Origin: Prevotella sp. UBA3757
GTDB taxonomy: Bacteria > Bacteroidota > Bacteroidia > Bacteroidales > Bacteroidaceae
Direction of reading: 5' to 3'
Length of the DNA stretch: 9,648 bases
NCBI GenBank assembly: GCA_002371715.1
Contig: DFGF01000088.1
Location: forward strand, 14,948 to 24,595
A program made the position numbers and the translations under genes. Shown in pieces: positions 1 to 7,083 of this stretch (position 1 is its first letter; each line of letters begins with the position of its first letter). The notes beneath the pieces are model-generated. The model saw only the letters and a program-made list of their open reading frames with translations. It made no database searches and was not told the origin of the DNA.

Positions 1-2
1 CT

Positions 3-1061
3 GTCGTTGCCCCCACCGCCGTCCTCCCCACCGCTGCCGACCGTAACCGCGACCTGGTAAAGGGTGCCGATGGATACCGTTACCTCTATCGCATCAACTG
101 TGGTGGCGATGCTTTTACCGATGAGTTCGGACAGCAGTGGCAGGCCGACGACTCTCTCCTGAGCCACTCCTGGGGCCAGGACTTCCCAGGCATTCCTGCC
201 TATCAGGCCAGCCAGCGCCACATCACCGCCGACATCCGCGGCACCCAGAGCGACGAGCTGTTCCGGCGGTTCCGCTTCGGTCGCCACCGCCTCTGGTACG
301 ACCTCCCGGTTGACAGTGAGACATTGACCAGGGATCAGGAATACCGCATCGAGCTCTACTTTCTTGAGCCTTGGCACGGCAAGAATGGCAGGGAGCAGGA
401 TGACTACGAAGGCCTGCGCATCTTCGACGTGGCCGTCAGTGGTCAGACCGTCGTCGACGACCTCGACCCCTGGGCCGAGGCTGGCTACTTAGGTGCCCTG
501 AAGCGCGTGGTCTATGCCAAGGCGAAGGATGGCCGCCTCCGCATCTCCTTCCCCGAGGTGAAGGCCGGCCAGGCCGTCATCGCGGCCATAGCGGTAGCCG
601 TGGCGGCACCCGCTATACCCTCACTGGCTACTCCGCCGTTTGTTGCGACCCCGTCGCAGCCATCGCAACCGTCATCATCGTCCTCTCTCTCCTGGCACGC
701 CCTCGACACGGACACCATTGCCAAGCTCCCTGCCTCAGCACTTCCCAAGGACACCGAGGCCCGTCCCGCCAGCGTCTACAAACCCGTAAAGGCCGGCACC
801 TTCATCATTACCCCCGGACTGGGCCAAGAGTACGCCCTACGCTTCCGCTATAAGAACACGACTGGCACACCTGTCACCGCCCGCATGACCGTCACCGACG
901 CCAAGCAAGCGGTACTGGTAGACCGTGACATCACGTTCCCGCCGACGCCCAACAAGTTCAAGATGCTGTCAACCACCACCGGCACTCAAATCAATGCCGG
1001 TACCTACACCCTGCGTCTTGACACGAAAGAGATTGAATTCAAAGAACTGGAAGTGCAATAA
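3..1061 (+). CDS. C-terminal part of a GH2-type glycosidase with malectin domain (5' end outside window)
   Basis: The reading frame is open from the left edge (first full codon at 3) to the TAA at 1059-1061, giving 352 codons of a larger protein. A TTG at 324 lies inside the malectin domain and is not a credible start. The motif YLYRINCGGDAF (about 84-119), followed by DEFGQQWQAD, and later FPEVKAGQAVI (about 549-581), are typical of the malectin-like carbohydrate-binding domain. A Pro/Ser-rich linker (about 600-700) leads to a terminal beta-sandwich-like segment with LPASALPKDTEARP, YALRFRYKNTTGTPV and STTTGTQINAGTY. From family knowledge, this arrangement is found at the C-terminus of exported Bacteroidetes GH2 enzymes annotated as beta-galactosidases. 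The catalytic domains are not in the window, so the GH2 assignment and substrate are inferred. The next gene starts 25 bases downstream on the same strand, which suggests an operon of two glycosidases. Confidence 0.8.
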   Translation, partial: VVAPTAVLPTAADRNRDLVKGADGYRYLYRINCGGDAFTDEFGQQWQADDSLLSHSWGQDFPGIPAYQASQRHITADIRGTQSDELFRRFRFGRHRLWYDLPVDSETLTRDQEYRIELYFLEPWHGKNGREQDDYEGLRIFDVAVSGQTVVDDLDPWAEAGYLGALKRVVYAKAKDGRLRISFPEVKAGQAVIAAIAVAVAAPAIPSLATPPFVATPSQPSQPSSSSSLSWHALDTDTIAKLPASALPKDTEARPASVYKPVKAGTFIITPGLGQEYALRFRYKNTTGTPVTARMTVTDAKQAVLVDRDITFPPTPNKFKMLSTTTGTQINAGTYTLRLDTKEIEFKELEVQ

Positions 1062-1086
1062 GAGAACTGATTAAAAGAAGTGACTT

Positions 1087-3984
1087 ATGAAAAGAGCGAT
1101 ACTCAATGCTACTATGCTCCTGTCGCTGACGAGCATAAACTATAGTGCGGCGCAGGCACAACAGGAGTTTCCAATTCAAGAGCACCATGACTGGGAGGAC
1201 AACCACGTGCTGCAGATTAACCGCGAGCCTGCCCGTGCATACTTCATACCGTACGACCGGCAGCAGGGCGACCGCATGATGAGCCTCAACGGCGACTGGC
1301 AGTTCCGCTGGACCAAAACGCCCGACGAGCGTGTCAGGGACTTCTATCGCGCGGACTACGACGCATCAGGGTGGCAGACGTTGGCAGTACCTGCCAACTG
1401 GGAGGTCAACGGCTACGGCACCCCCATCTACGTCTCTGCCGGCTATCCGTTCAAGATTGACCCGCCCTACGTGACACGTACACCTAAGGAAGGTTGGACG
1501 ACCTATACCGAGCGCAATCCCACGGGCCAGTACCGCCGCACCTTCACACTGCCCGAAACATGGAGCGTGCCCAGTGACGGAAACCAGAACGGCAGTCAGA
1601 CCTTCCTGCGCTTCGAGGGTGTCATGTCGGCATTCTACGTCTGGGTAAACGGTCAGCGTGTGGGCTATAGCCAGGGCTCCATGGAACCGTCGGAATTTAA
1701 TGTGACACCTTATATCATGAAGGGTGACAACCAGATAGCCGTCGAGGTGTATAAATACAGCGACGGCTCCTACCTGGAGGACCAGGACTTCTGGCGTTTC
1801 GCAGGCATCCACCGCGACGTGCTGCTCTACCAGACGCCCGCTGTCCGACTGCGCGACATTGCCGTGCGCACCGTTCCGCAGTCACCTGGCAACTGGCAGG
1901 GCAGCTGGCTGCTACAGCTCAATCCCCAATTCTCCGTCTATGACGGCCAGACTGCCGAAGGCTACCGACTCGTAGCCACCCTCATGGACGGCACATCCAC
2001 CGTGGGCTGCGATTCAGTCGCAGCCGCAGAAGTCCTCGACCTCCAGCACAAAGCCGCCCGCATGAACGAGTGGTTCCCTCAGCGCGGCTACCGCAAGTTT
2101 TCACGCTTGGAACTGAAGGTCTCGCAACCCAAGTTGTGGAATGCCGAGCGCCCCAACCTTTACACCCTGCACCTACAGCTCCACGATGCCCAGGGGCGCA
2201 CCATCGAACAGGTGACCCAGCAGGTGGGCTTCCGCCAGCTGACCATCCGTGGCGGCCAGCTGCTCGTCAACGGCCGCCCCATCAAGCTCCGTGGCGTCAA
2301 CCGCCACGAGCACGACCCCTACCGCGCCCGCGTCATGACCGAGGAGCTGATGCTGCAGGACCTGCGCCTGATGAAGCAGGCTAACATCAATGCCGTCCGG
2401 CTGGCCCACTACCCCAACTGTCCGCGCTGGTACGAGCTGTGCGACTCCATAGGCATGTACGTCATGGACGAGGCCAACTGCGAGACGCATGGTCTGCGCG
2501 GCACGCTGGCCTCCACCCCCGACTGGGCCGATGCCTTCATGGACCGCGTGGTACGCATGGCCGAGCGCGACAAGAACCATCCCTCCATCATATTCTGGAG
2601 CCTGGGCAACGAGAGCGGCTATGGGGCCAACCATGCCGCCATGTCGGCCTGGCTCCACGAGTTTGACCCGACGCGCCCCGTCCACTATGAGGGTGCACAG
2701 GGGCTGCTCAGCGTACAGTCGGACACGACGCGCACGCCACATGACCCGCAGACGGTTGACGTCATCTCGCGCTTCTATCCCCGCGTCATGCAGGAATACC
2801 TGAATCCCGGCATCCCGGAAGGCTCCGACAAGGAGCGTGCCGAGAACGCCCGTTGGGAGCGCCTCACCGAGATTGCCCAGCGTACGGGCGACCACTGTTC
2901 GTGGGAAGGCTCCGACGGCGGGCCGCGCCCGGTGATGACCAGCGAATATGCCCACGCCATGGGCAATGCCCTTGGCAATTTCTCGGAATACTGGGACGAA
3001 ATCAATGCCACCCCCCGCCTCCTGGGCGGCTTTATCTGGGACTGGGTAGACCAGGGAATTGCAGTTAAGATTGAACATGGGAAATCGAGATTTGCATATG
3101 CATACGGCGGCGACTTCGGCGAAAAGCCTAATCATGCGGCATTCTGCCTGAACGGCATCATCATGAGCGACCGCACGCTGACGCCCAAATACTACGAGGT
3201 GCAACAGGTGTATGGCGAGGCCGCACGGCTGGCCGGCGAGTCGTACGTCAGCGTAGACCATAGCCAGGCCGTGGGTGTCAAGCGCATAGGCAACGACCGA
3301 CCACGGAGCAAGAAAAAGGCCAACAACTCTCAACTCTCAACTCTCAACTTTCAACTCTCCCCCCAGGTATTCCGTGCACCCACGGACAACGACAAGAGCT
3401 TTGGCAACTGGCTGGCCAAGGACTGGAAACGCTGCGGCCTCGACACGCTGGCGATTCCCATGACTTGCGAACAGCAGGGTAATGAGCTGACCTTTACCTT
3501 CGAGATTCCCGACACGCTGCCGCCGCTGCCGCGCCTGGGCATCGTCATCGAACTGCCGCGCGAATACGAACAGCTCGTGTGGTATGGCCGCGGCCCCTGG
3601 GACAACTATCCTGACCGCAAGCAGTCGTGCCCCATCGGTCTCTGGCAGTCTACCGTCTCCCAGCAGTACGTCCACTATCCGCGTCCGCAGGACTCCGGCA
3701 ACCACGAGGACTGCACCTATGTGGAACTGCGCACCAAGAAGGGCAAGACGCTGCGCATCGAGGCCGTCGACCAGCCCTTCTCGTTCTCAGCCCTGCCCTA
3801 CTCTGCCCGCTATATAGCGTCCAAGACCCACGACTACGAACTCGAGGATCAGGGTAAGACCTACCTCAGCATCGACTGTGCCGTCATGGGCCTTGGCAAC
3901 AGCTCCTGCGGTCCGGGCGTACTGAAGAAGTACGCCATCGACCCCGCCAAGAAGCACCAGCTAAGAATCCGCATCCTCGACTGA
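1087..3984 (+). CDS. Exported GH2 beta-galactosidase (LacZ-type), domain 4 region shortened
   Basis: Retaining beta-galactosidase, predicted to hydrolyse terminal beta-galactosides in the periplasm or at the cell surface. Residues 1-24 form a signal peptide ending AQA. The sugar-binding N-domain spans roughly 50-250, the Ig-like domain 255-385 and the TIM barrel 390-690. Seen motifs: VMDEANCETHG (E466 and H468 match the LacZ magnesium ligands), FWSLGNESG (acid/base E509), TSEYAHAMGN (nucleophile E620) and FIWDWVDQG (W653). The C-terminal small-chain domain begins at FRAPTDND (762-769) and includes WYGRGPWDNYPDR and a final SCGPG. The catalytic parts are intact. However, only about 50 residues lie between YYEVQQVY (702-709) and FRAPTDND, where E. 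coli LacZ has about 170, so the second Ig-like domain (domain 4) is essentially absent. The total of 965 aa is short for the family. That gap holds a heptamer tandem repeat (residues 747-758). The ATG at 1087 is preceded by an A/G-rich stretch and fits the signal peptide. Confidence 0.9.
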   Translation: MKRAILNATMLLSLTSINYSAAQAQQEFPIQEHHDWEDNHVLQINREPARAYFIPYDRQQGDRMMSLNGDWQFRWTKTPDERVRDFYRADYDASGWQTLAVPANWEVNGYGTPIYVSAGYPFKIDPPYVTRTPKEGWTTYTERNPTGQYRRTFTLPETWSVPSDGNQNGSQTFLRFEGVMSAFYVWVNGQRVGYSQGSMEPSEFNVTPYIMKGDNQIAVEVYKYSDGSYLEDQDFWRFAGIHRDVLLYQTPAVRLRDIAVRTVPQSPGNWQGSWLLQLNPQFSVYDGQTAEGYRLVATLMDGTSTVGCDSVAAAEVLDLQHKAARMNEWFPQRGYRKFSRLELKVSQPKLWNAERPNLYTLHLQLHDAQGRTIEQVTQQVGFRQLTIRGGQLLVNGRPIKLRGVNRHEHDPYRARVMTEELMLQDLRLMKQANINAVRLAHYPNCPRWYELCDSIGMYVMDEANCETHGLRGTLASTPDWADAFMDRVVRMAERDKNHPSIIFWSLGNESGYGANHAAMSAWLHEFDPTRPVHYEGAQGLLSVQSDTTRTPHDPQTVDVISRFYPRVMQEYLNPGIPEGSDKERAENARWERLTEIAQRTGDHCSWEGSDGGPRPVMTSEYAHAMGNALGNFSEYWDEINATPRLLGGFIWDWVDQGIAVKIEHGKSRFAYAYGGDFGEKPNHAAFCLNGIIMSDRTLTPKYYEVQQVYGEAARLAGESYVSVDHSQAVGVKRIGNDRPRSKKKANNSQLSTLNFQLSPQVFRAPTDNDKSFGNWLAKDWKRCGLDTLAIPMTCEQQGNELTFTFEIPDTLPPLPRLGIVIELPREYEQLVWYGRGPWDNYPDRKQSCPIGLWQSTVSQQYVHYPRPQDSGNHEDCTYVELRTKKGKTLRIEAVDQPFSFSALPYSARYIASKTHDYELEDQGKTYLSIDCAVMGLGNSSCGPGVLKKYAIDPAKKHQLRIRILD
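3324..3358 (+). repeat. Heptamer tandem array (5 x CAACTCT-type) inside the beta-galactosidase gene
   Basis: Five consecutive 7-base units start at 3324, 3331, 3338, 3345 and 3352. Four read CAACTCT and the fourth reads CAACTTT. They are translated in frame as NSQLSTLNFQLS (residues 747-758), a low-complexity segment unlike the surrounding GH2 sequence and preceded by a basic stretch (RPRSKKK). Since 7 is not divisible by 3, a change of one unit would frameshift the gene before its C-terminal domain. Confidence 0.9.
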
Positions 3985-4062
3985 AGCAGACAGCAGGATA
4001 GTCCGTTACGAGTCGTTCGGATAATCTTAACGGGTCATTCGGATAATCTTAACGAGTCGTTC

Positions 4063-4094
4063 AGATAATCCCTTACCCCCCTAAGGGATTATCT
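4063..4094. terminator. 13-bp perfect hairpin with C6 loop, possible bidirectional terminator
   Basis: AGATAATCCCTTA (4063-4075) is perfectly complementary to 4082-4094, with a CCCCCC loop. It sits 79 bases after the beta-galactosidase stop and 86 bases beyond the lipoprotein stop, between convergent genes, so it could stop transcription from both sides. No run of T follows on either strand, so it is not a canonical intrinsic terminator. Confidence 0.4.
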
Positions 4095-4137
4095 CGATGA
4101 GTCGTTCAGATAATCTTAACAACTCATCGAGATAATC
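4087..4137. other. 16-bp perfect inverted repeat, alternative to the neighbouring hairpin
   Basis: The stretch 4087-4102 (GATTATCTCGATGAGT) is exactly complementary to 4122-4137, with a 19-base loop. It shares bases 4087-4094 with the right arm of the C6-loop hairpin, so in RNA the two structures would exclude each other. A small stem ATGACC/GGTCAT (4141-4146 and 4151-4156) follows directly. Confidence 0.75.
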
Positions 4138-4179
4138 TCAATGACCCAAAGGTCATGTCCAATAAATGTTACAGGCCAA

Positions 4180-5850
4180 TTAGTCCTTCACCACCTTCCC
4201 TTCAGTAGGATGTTTGTACCAGTCCTGAGCCTGTGTACGGTCGCTGGCCCAGGTGTTAAACTCCGTGTAGGCATTCTTGATGCAGGTGCGCTCCGTGGGC
4301 CACTGCCACTTGGCGGGAATGGCTATGCCGTGTGGGTCCTGCCCCTTGGCGGCTATGCTGATGGCGTAGTAGTCGTTGTCATAGACGCCGACCATGCCGC
4401 CTTCTTGCTTGCAGCCGAGGATGAACGAGCATGTCTGGAAGTTGAAACCTGCCGGCTTGCTGACGGTGATGGTGACGGGTGCAGCCGTTGCCAGTCCCGT
4501 GTTGACCATCGTGCCGGGCTTCACGCCCATCACCTCGTGCAGTTCCTCGTTCCAGACGGGCTGATAGTCGGCATACGTCCGGGCGTTCTTGTTCTCGAAG
4601 CCCAGCCACAGCTCGCGCGTAGCACCGAGGGCCAGCAGCGTGATGTCTATCTTCGTGGGGGCGCCGTCGTGCTCCCTCACCTCAATCACGCAGTCGTTCA
4701 TGTCGTAGTCGCCGAAGTCCTGGTCCTCCCAGGCGTACGTCCATACCAGCTCTTCCGGAGTTTCCGGACGGGTAATCTGCTCCAGGCGGTCCTGGCAGCT
4801 GGGCATCCAGTACATACGGTCGTTGTAGTCCCAGTTGAAGCCGTCCTCGCAGGCTATGACGACGTAGTGGTTATACTGTATCACCTTTACGCGGTCGTCG
4901 GCATCGTCCAGCCGCACGTCCTCGTCCTTGGCCATGCGGAAAGCCAGTCCGTCACCCACCGAGAATTCATTGCTCAGCGTGCCGTCCGAGTTGCGGCAGT
5001 ACAGCTGGTGTCCCTCCAGTTCGTACTCCTTTGTCACCCTGTCGTACTCGAAGTTCCCCCATCCGCTGGGATAGCTGTCCTTGATGATGAACTCCTCGGC
5101 GTTGGCCGTCGGCTGTGTGGGATACCACGTGTAGCTCAGGTTGTCGCTGGCAGAGCCCTCACCGCCTATGAACACCAGGGGCAGGTCGTAGGTGTTGTTG
5201 GGGTTCTGGCGCACCGACACCGAGTTGGTGTAGTTGTGCTGGGCCATCACGCTGCGGTTGTCGGCACCCTTCGGCAGAGCCTTCTTCAGTCCGTTCAAGA
5301 ACGACGGGAAGTCCTTCATGTAGTACTTGTCCGTCTGCGCCTCGATAGTCGTCGAGCCTGCCCTACGCACGAGCTGCGCTCTTCTGGGAGCCCGATAGGT
5401 GAACGACACCTGCCCGTCTACGCCCGGCACGAACGGACGGGCCATGCAGTCGCCGTCCTTAGTGAAGCAGGCGGCATAGAGCACCTCGGCCGACTTCGGG
5501 GCCTGGAATGCCAGCGTTGCCTGACCGCCGTTGGATGCCGTGGCCGCTGCCAGACAATGATTCTCGCCGGCATAGGGGTCAGCGTCCAGCACTGCCACCC
5601 GGACGATGTTGTCCATGTCGGCATCAGCCGAAATGCTTACGCTATAGTCGTTGGTCAGCGTCCAGTCCTGTTGCTGGTCGATGCTGATGCCTAAGGTTTT
5701 CTCGGCATGGCTCATGCGTTCCTGGTCCGTCACGGTGTAGGGTTTCTTCGTGTTGTCGTTATCCAGGTCGTGCTTACAGCCCGTCAGTGCCATGGTACCG
5801 CAGCTTGTCAGGATGGCGGCTATCATCCATGTTTGCATGTTTGTTTTCAT
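4180..5850 (-). CDS. Surface lipoprotein with LruC (DUF4842)-like C-terminal domain
   Basis: A 556-residue protein starting at the ATG 5850-5848. Residues 1-24 form a lipoprotein signal peptide with lipobox LTGC (lipidated Cys25). The next residues, KHDLDND, are charged and acidic, as in Bacteroidetes lipoproteins exported to the cell surface. There are two acidic motifs: CEDGFNWDYNDRMYW (334-348) and WEDQDFGDYDMNDCVIEV (374-391). The second matches the GDYDxND core seen in LruC/DUF4842 and calcium-binding-type domains. The C-terminal segment HGIAIPAKWQWPTER...AYTEFNTWA (507-535) also fits LruC-domain proteins. From family knowledge these are Bacteroidetes surface proteins of unclear role, possibly adhesion or glycan binding. 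No catalytic motif was seen. Upstream lie a nonamer array and, 88 bases away, a truncated ORF on the same strand. No clear TAnnTTTG box was found in the 88-base gap, so its promoter is undetermined. Confidence 0.7.
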   Translation of the reverse strand: MKTNMQTWMIAAILTSCGTMALTGCKHDLDNDNTKKPYTVTDQERMSHAEKTLGISIDQQQDWTLTNDYSVSISADADMDNIVRVAVLDADPYAGENHCLAAATASNGGQATLAFQAPKSAEVLYAACFTKDGDCMARPFVPGVDGQVSFTYRAPRRAQLVRRAGSTTIEAQTDKYYMKDFPSFLNGLKKALPKGADNRSVMAQHNYTNSVSVRQNPNNTYDLPLVFIGGEGSASDNLSYTWYPTQPTANAEEFIIKDSYPSGWGNFEYDRVTKEYELEGHQLYCRNSDGTLSNEFSVGDGLAFRMAKDEDVRLDDADDRVKVIQYNHYVVIACEDGFNWDYNDRMYWMPSCQDRLEQITRPETPEELVWTYAWEDQDFGDYDMNDCVIEVREHDGAPTKIDITLLALGATRELWLGFENKNARTYADYQPVWNEELHEVMGVKPGTMVNTGLATAAPVTITVSKPAGFNFQTCSFILGCKQEGGMVGVYDNDYYAISIAAKGQDPHGIAIPAKWQWPTERTCIKNAYTEFNTWASDRTQAQDWYKHPTEGKVVKD

Positions 5851-5884
5851 TGCTTAATCTTTTAAAATTTTTGGTTCGCCTGAT

Positions 5885-5938
5885 GGGGCTTATTGGGCCT
5901 ATTGGCCCTATTAGTCCTATTGGCCCTATTAGTTGTTA
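5885..5938. repeat. Nonamer tandem array 5' of the lipoprotein gene
   Basis: Six consecutive 9-base units start at 5885, 5894, 5903, 5912, 5921 and 5930. The core four read TGGGCCTAT, TGGCCCTAT, TAGTCCTAT and TGGCCCTAT; the outer two are degenerate. On the minus strand the motif reads ATAGGnCYA. The array begins immediately next to the stop of the 139-aa ORF and ends about 35 bases upstream of the lipoprotein start codon, so in the minus-strand transcript it would lie in the lipoprotein leader. Confidence 0.85.
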
Positions 5939-6358
5939 TTAGAAGTTCAGGACAATCGTCGCCTCCTGTCCCACCTTCTGCTTCAGCGTATAGACACCCG
6001 CTTGTTTCGCGCTGTAGTAGCGCACGTCCAGCGTCTCGCCGTCCGTTGTGCGGAAGACGGTGAACGGCTGACCGACAGTGCCCACGCCACGGCATTCGCT
6101 GCCGGAGAATACCGCCACGATGTCGCTCTCGTCGGGGGTGAAGGGCGTGGTGGAAGGCAACTCTGCCGTCAGCGTCTGCTGCACGGGGTACTTCTTGCAG
6201 CCCAGCAGCAGTGGCGGCACGAAGTCCTCGTCGAAGCCGTAGGTGCGCTCGGCGGCAAACTTCTCGGTGCCTTCTAACGTGAACATCCTGTACAGCTGCA
6301 CACTGTAGTATTTCAGCGAGAACGTGACGTCACGGTCGGTGCTGTTGCGAATTACCAT
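5939..6358 (-). pseudogene. 139-aa ORF, probable C-terminal remnant of a tandem-domain surface protein
   Basis: An ORF from ATG 6358-6356 to TAA at 5941-5939, with an in-frame stop two codons before the ATG and no signal peptide. It reads as about one and a half copies of one domain. The first part, VIRNSTDRDVTFSLKYYS...MFTLEG, matches the end of the second, FTVFRTTDGETLDVRYYS...VYTLKQ. Only the second copy has the preceding DESDIVAVFSGSECRGVG segment, so the ORF starts mid-domain. That pattern is expected if the 5' part of a larger secreted protein was lost. DESDxVAxFxGxECRGV-type segments are, from memory, common in large Bacteroidetes surface proteins. It could instead be translated as a small cytoplasmic protein. 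It shares strand with the lipoprotein and may once have been transcribed with it. No function is assigned. Confidence 0.5.
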
Positions 6359-6485
6359 TAATTATCCATTAATTGCTGCGCGTAGTCATTATATGATTAA
6401 TTATATGGTAATTATATGTTTATTAATAATCGTACCAAGTTATATTTTAACGGTTACTTAAATAGTCCGTGCCGACAATAGCACG

Positions 6486-6523
6486 GACAAGATTACATAC
6501 GTTTTCAGACAAGATTACATACG
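6486..6523. repeat. 16-base direct repeat spaced 22 bases
   Basis: GACAAGATTACATACG occurs exactly at 6486-6501 and again at 6508-6523, so the repeat unit is 22 bases. The AAGATTA core also appears, on the other strand, in the 22-base array near 4009-4141 (as TAATCTT), so the two may be related. The first copy overlaps the right arm of the 6465-6488 hairpin. Confidence 0.8.
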
Positions 6524-6585
6524 GCTTCGGGGAAAACTGCACATCAAGACTCACTATTTCGACGATGTGCGCCCAAGTAACGGAT

Positions 6586-6619
6586 TCCGCCGAGCCTGCG
6601 CTGCGGTAGTCTCGGCGGA
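6586..6619. terminator. GC-rich 9-bp hairpin downstream of the toxin gene
   Basis: TCCGCCGAG (6586-6594) is perfectly complementary to CTCGGCGGA (6611-6619), with a 16-base loop. It lies 41 bases beyond the stop of the minus-strand toxin gene, a plausible site for transcript ending or stabilising. There is no T-run after it on the minus strand, so the terminator role is tentative. Confidence 0.35.
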
Positions 6620-6660
6620 TAAAAATCTCGGAGGGTGGTGGGGGGATTCGTGGGAATGAC

Positions 6661-7083
6661 TTACTTGCTGTTTTCCACCCAGTTCTCTATTTTGATGTCC
6701 TTGATGTTCAGAAAGTCTTTCACGTTCTCGGTCACCAGCACCATCTTCTTGGCCAAAGCGGTGCAGCCTATCAGCAGGTCGAACTCACCCGTGGGTGTGC
6801 CGGCCACAGCCAGCCGTGCCTTCTCTGCTGCATAGAGGTCGAAGGATGTTGCAGCGGGTATGACCCTGATGGCCTCGAAGAACTCCTGTAGCGGCTGATC
6901 CCTGTATTTAGGGCCGCCTTTCAGCTGACCGTAGGCCTTGCCGAATTTCAGTTCGGCAATGGTGATCTCCGATATGCAGCAGCGGTCGAAGCCGACGGCG
7001 TTGATCCGCTCCCGGATGTTCTTCTTGTCGCGCAGCCAGTAGGCGCAGATGCAGGTGTCGAGCAGGTATCGCTGTTGTTTCAT
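6661..7083 (-). CDS. vapC: VapC-type PIN-domain ribonuclease toxin
   Basis: A 140-residue protein with the PIN-domain pattern of VapC toxins, metal-dependent endoribonucleases that block translation by cutting RNA (often tRNA or rRNA). The acidic residues expected at the active site are visible: D9 in YLLDTCICAYW, E44 in SEITIAELKFG, D102 in GEFDLLIGCTAL and D123 in LVTENVKDFLNI. Length and motif spacing fit the family, so the toxin looks catalytically intact. The start ATG (7083-7081) overlaps the TGA of the upstream antitoxin gene in an ATGA arrangement, which implies translational coupling, and both would be transcribed from the promoter near 7390. A GC-rich hairpin lies downstream. The RNA target cannot be read from the sequence. 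Confidence 0.9.
   Translation of the reverse strand: MKQQRYLLDTCICAYWLRDKKNIRERINAVGFDRCCISEITIAELKFGKAYGQLKGGPKYRDQPLQEFFEAIRVIPAATSFDLYAAEKARLAVAGTPTGEFDLLIGCTALAKKMVLVTENVKDFLNIKDIKIENWVENSK

Larger units (their letters stand above)
4009..4141. repeat. 22-base tandem repeat array with one inverted unit, in a convergent intergenic gap
   Basis: Direct units run 4009-4030, 4031-4052, 4053-4074, 4098-4119 and 4120-4141. Each carries a TC-rich half followed by GATAATCTTAA or a close variant; the last unit matches the third at about 16 of 22 positions. The slot between them (4075-4097, 23 bases) holds a unit in the opposite orientation (GGGATTATCTCGA). The array lies between the 3' ends of two convergent genes and fills most of the 195-base gap. 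No protein-coding signal is seen in it. Its function is unknown; the inverted unit gives it strong hairpin potential. Confidence 0.85.
6359..6660. other. Non-coding gap with AT-rich part and several hairpins
   Basis: This 302-base gap separates the 3' end of the toxin gene from the start of the 139-aa ORF. The left part (6359-6465) is strongly AT-rich; CCATTAATTAT-type sequence is partly duplicated at 6356-6375 and may hold a promoter, but no convincing box was found. The right part has perfect stems 6465-6472/6481-6488 (8 bp, 8-base loop), 6539-6545/6564-6570 (7 bp) and 6586-6594/6611-6619 (9 bp), plus a 16-base direct repeat. No credible ORF or tRNA was seen. Confidence 0.6.

Noticed and set aside
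324..1061. Independent gene starting at the TTG at 324
   Set aside because: The frame is open back to the left edge and the malectin domain begins at about 84, so 324 is internal.
2173..3333. Long minus-strand ORF (386 codons) antisense to the beta-galactosidase
   Set aside because: It lies opposite the conserved TIM barrel, has no recognisable motif, and arises from codon bias of the real gene.
3300..3370. Frameshift or sequencing error at the beta-galactosidase repeat
   Set aside because: The frame is uninterrupted from barrel to C-terminal domain, with conserved motifs on both sides in the same frame, so the repeat is a true in-frame segment unless the assembly dropped a multiple of three bases.
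4009..4141. CRISPR array
   Set aside because: The 22-base units are contiguous with no unique spacers and one is inverted; no cas genes are present.
4141..5694. Long plus-strand ORF (517 codons) antisense to the lipoprotein gene
   Set aside because: It is fully opposite a gene with a clear lipobox and family motifs. Its translation is rich in Val, His and Arg without domain features, as expected from the complementary strand of a GC-rich gene.
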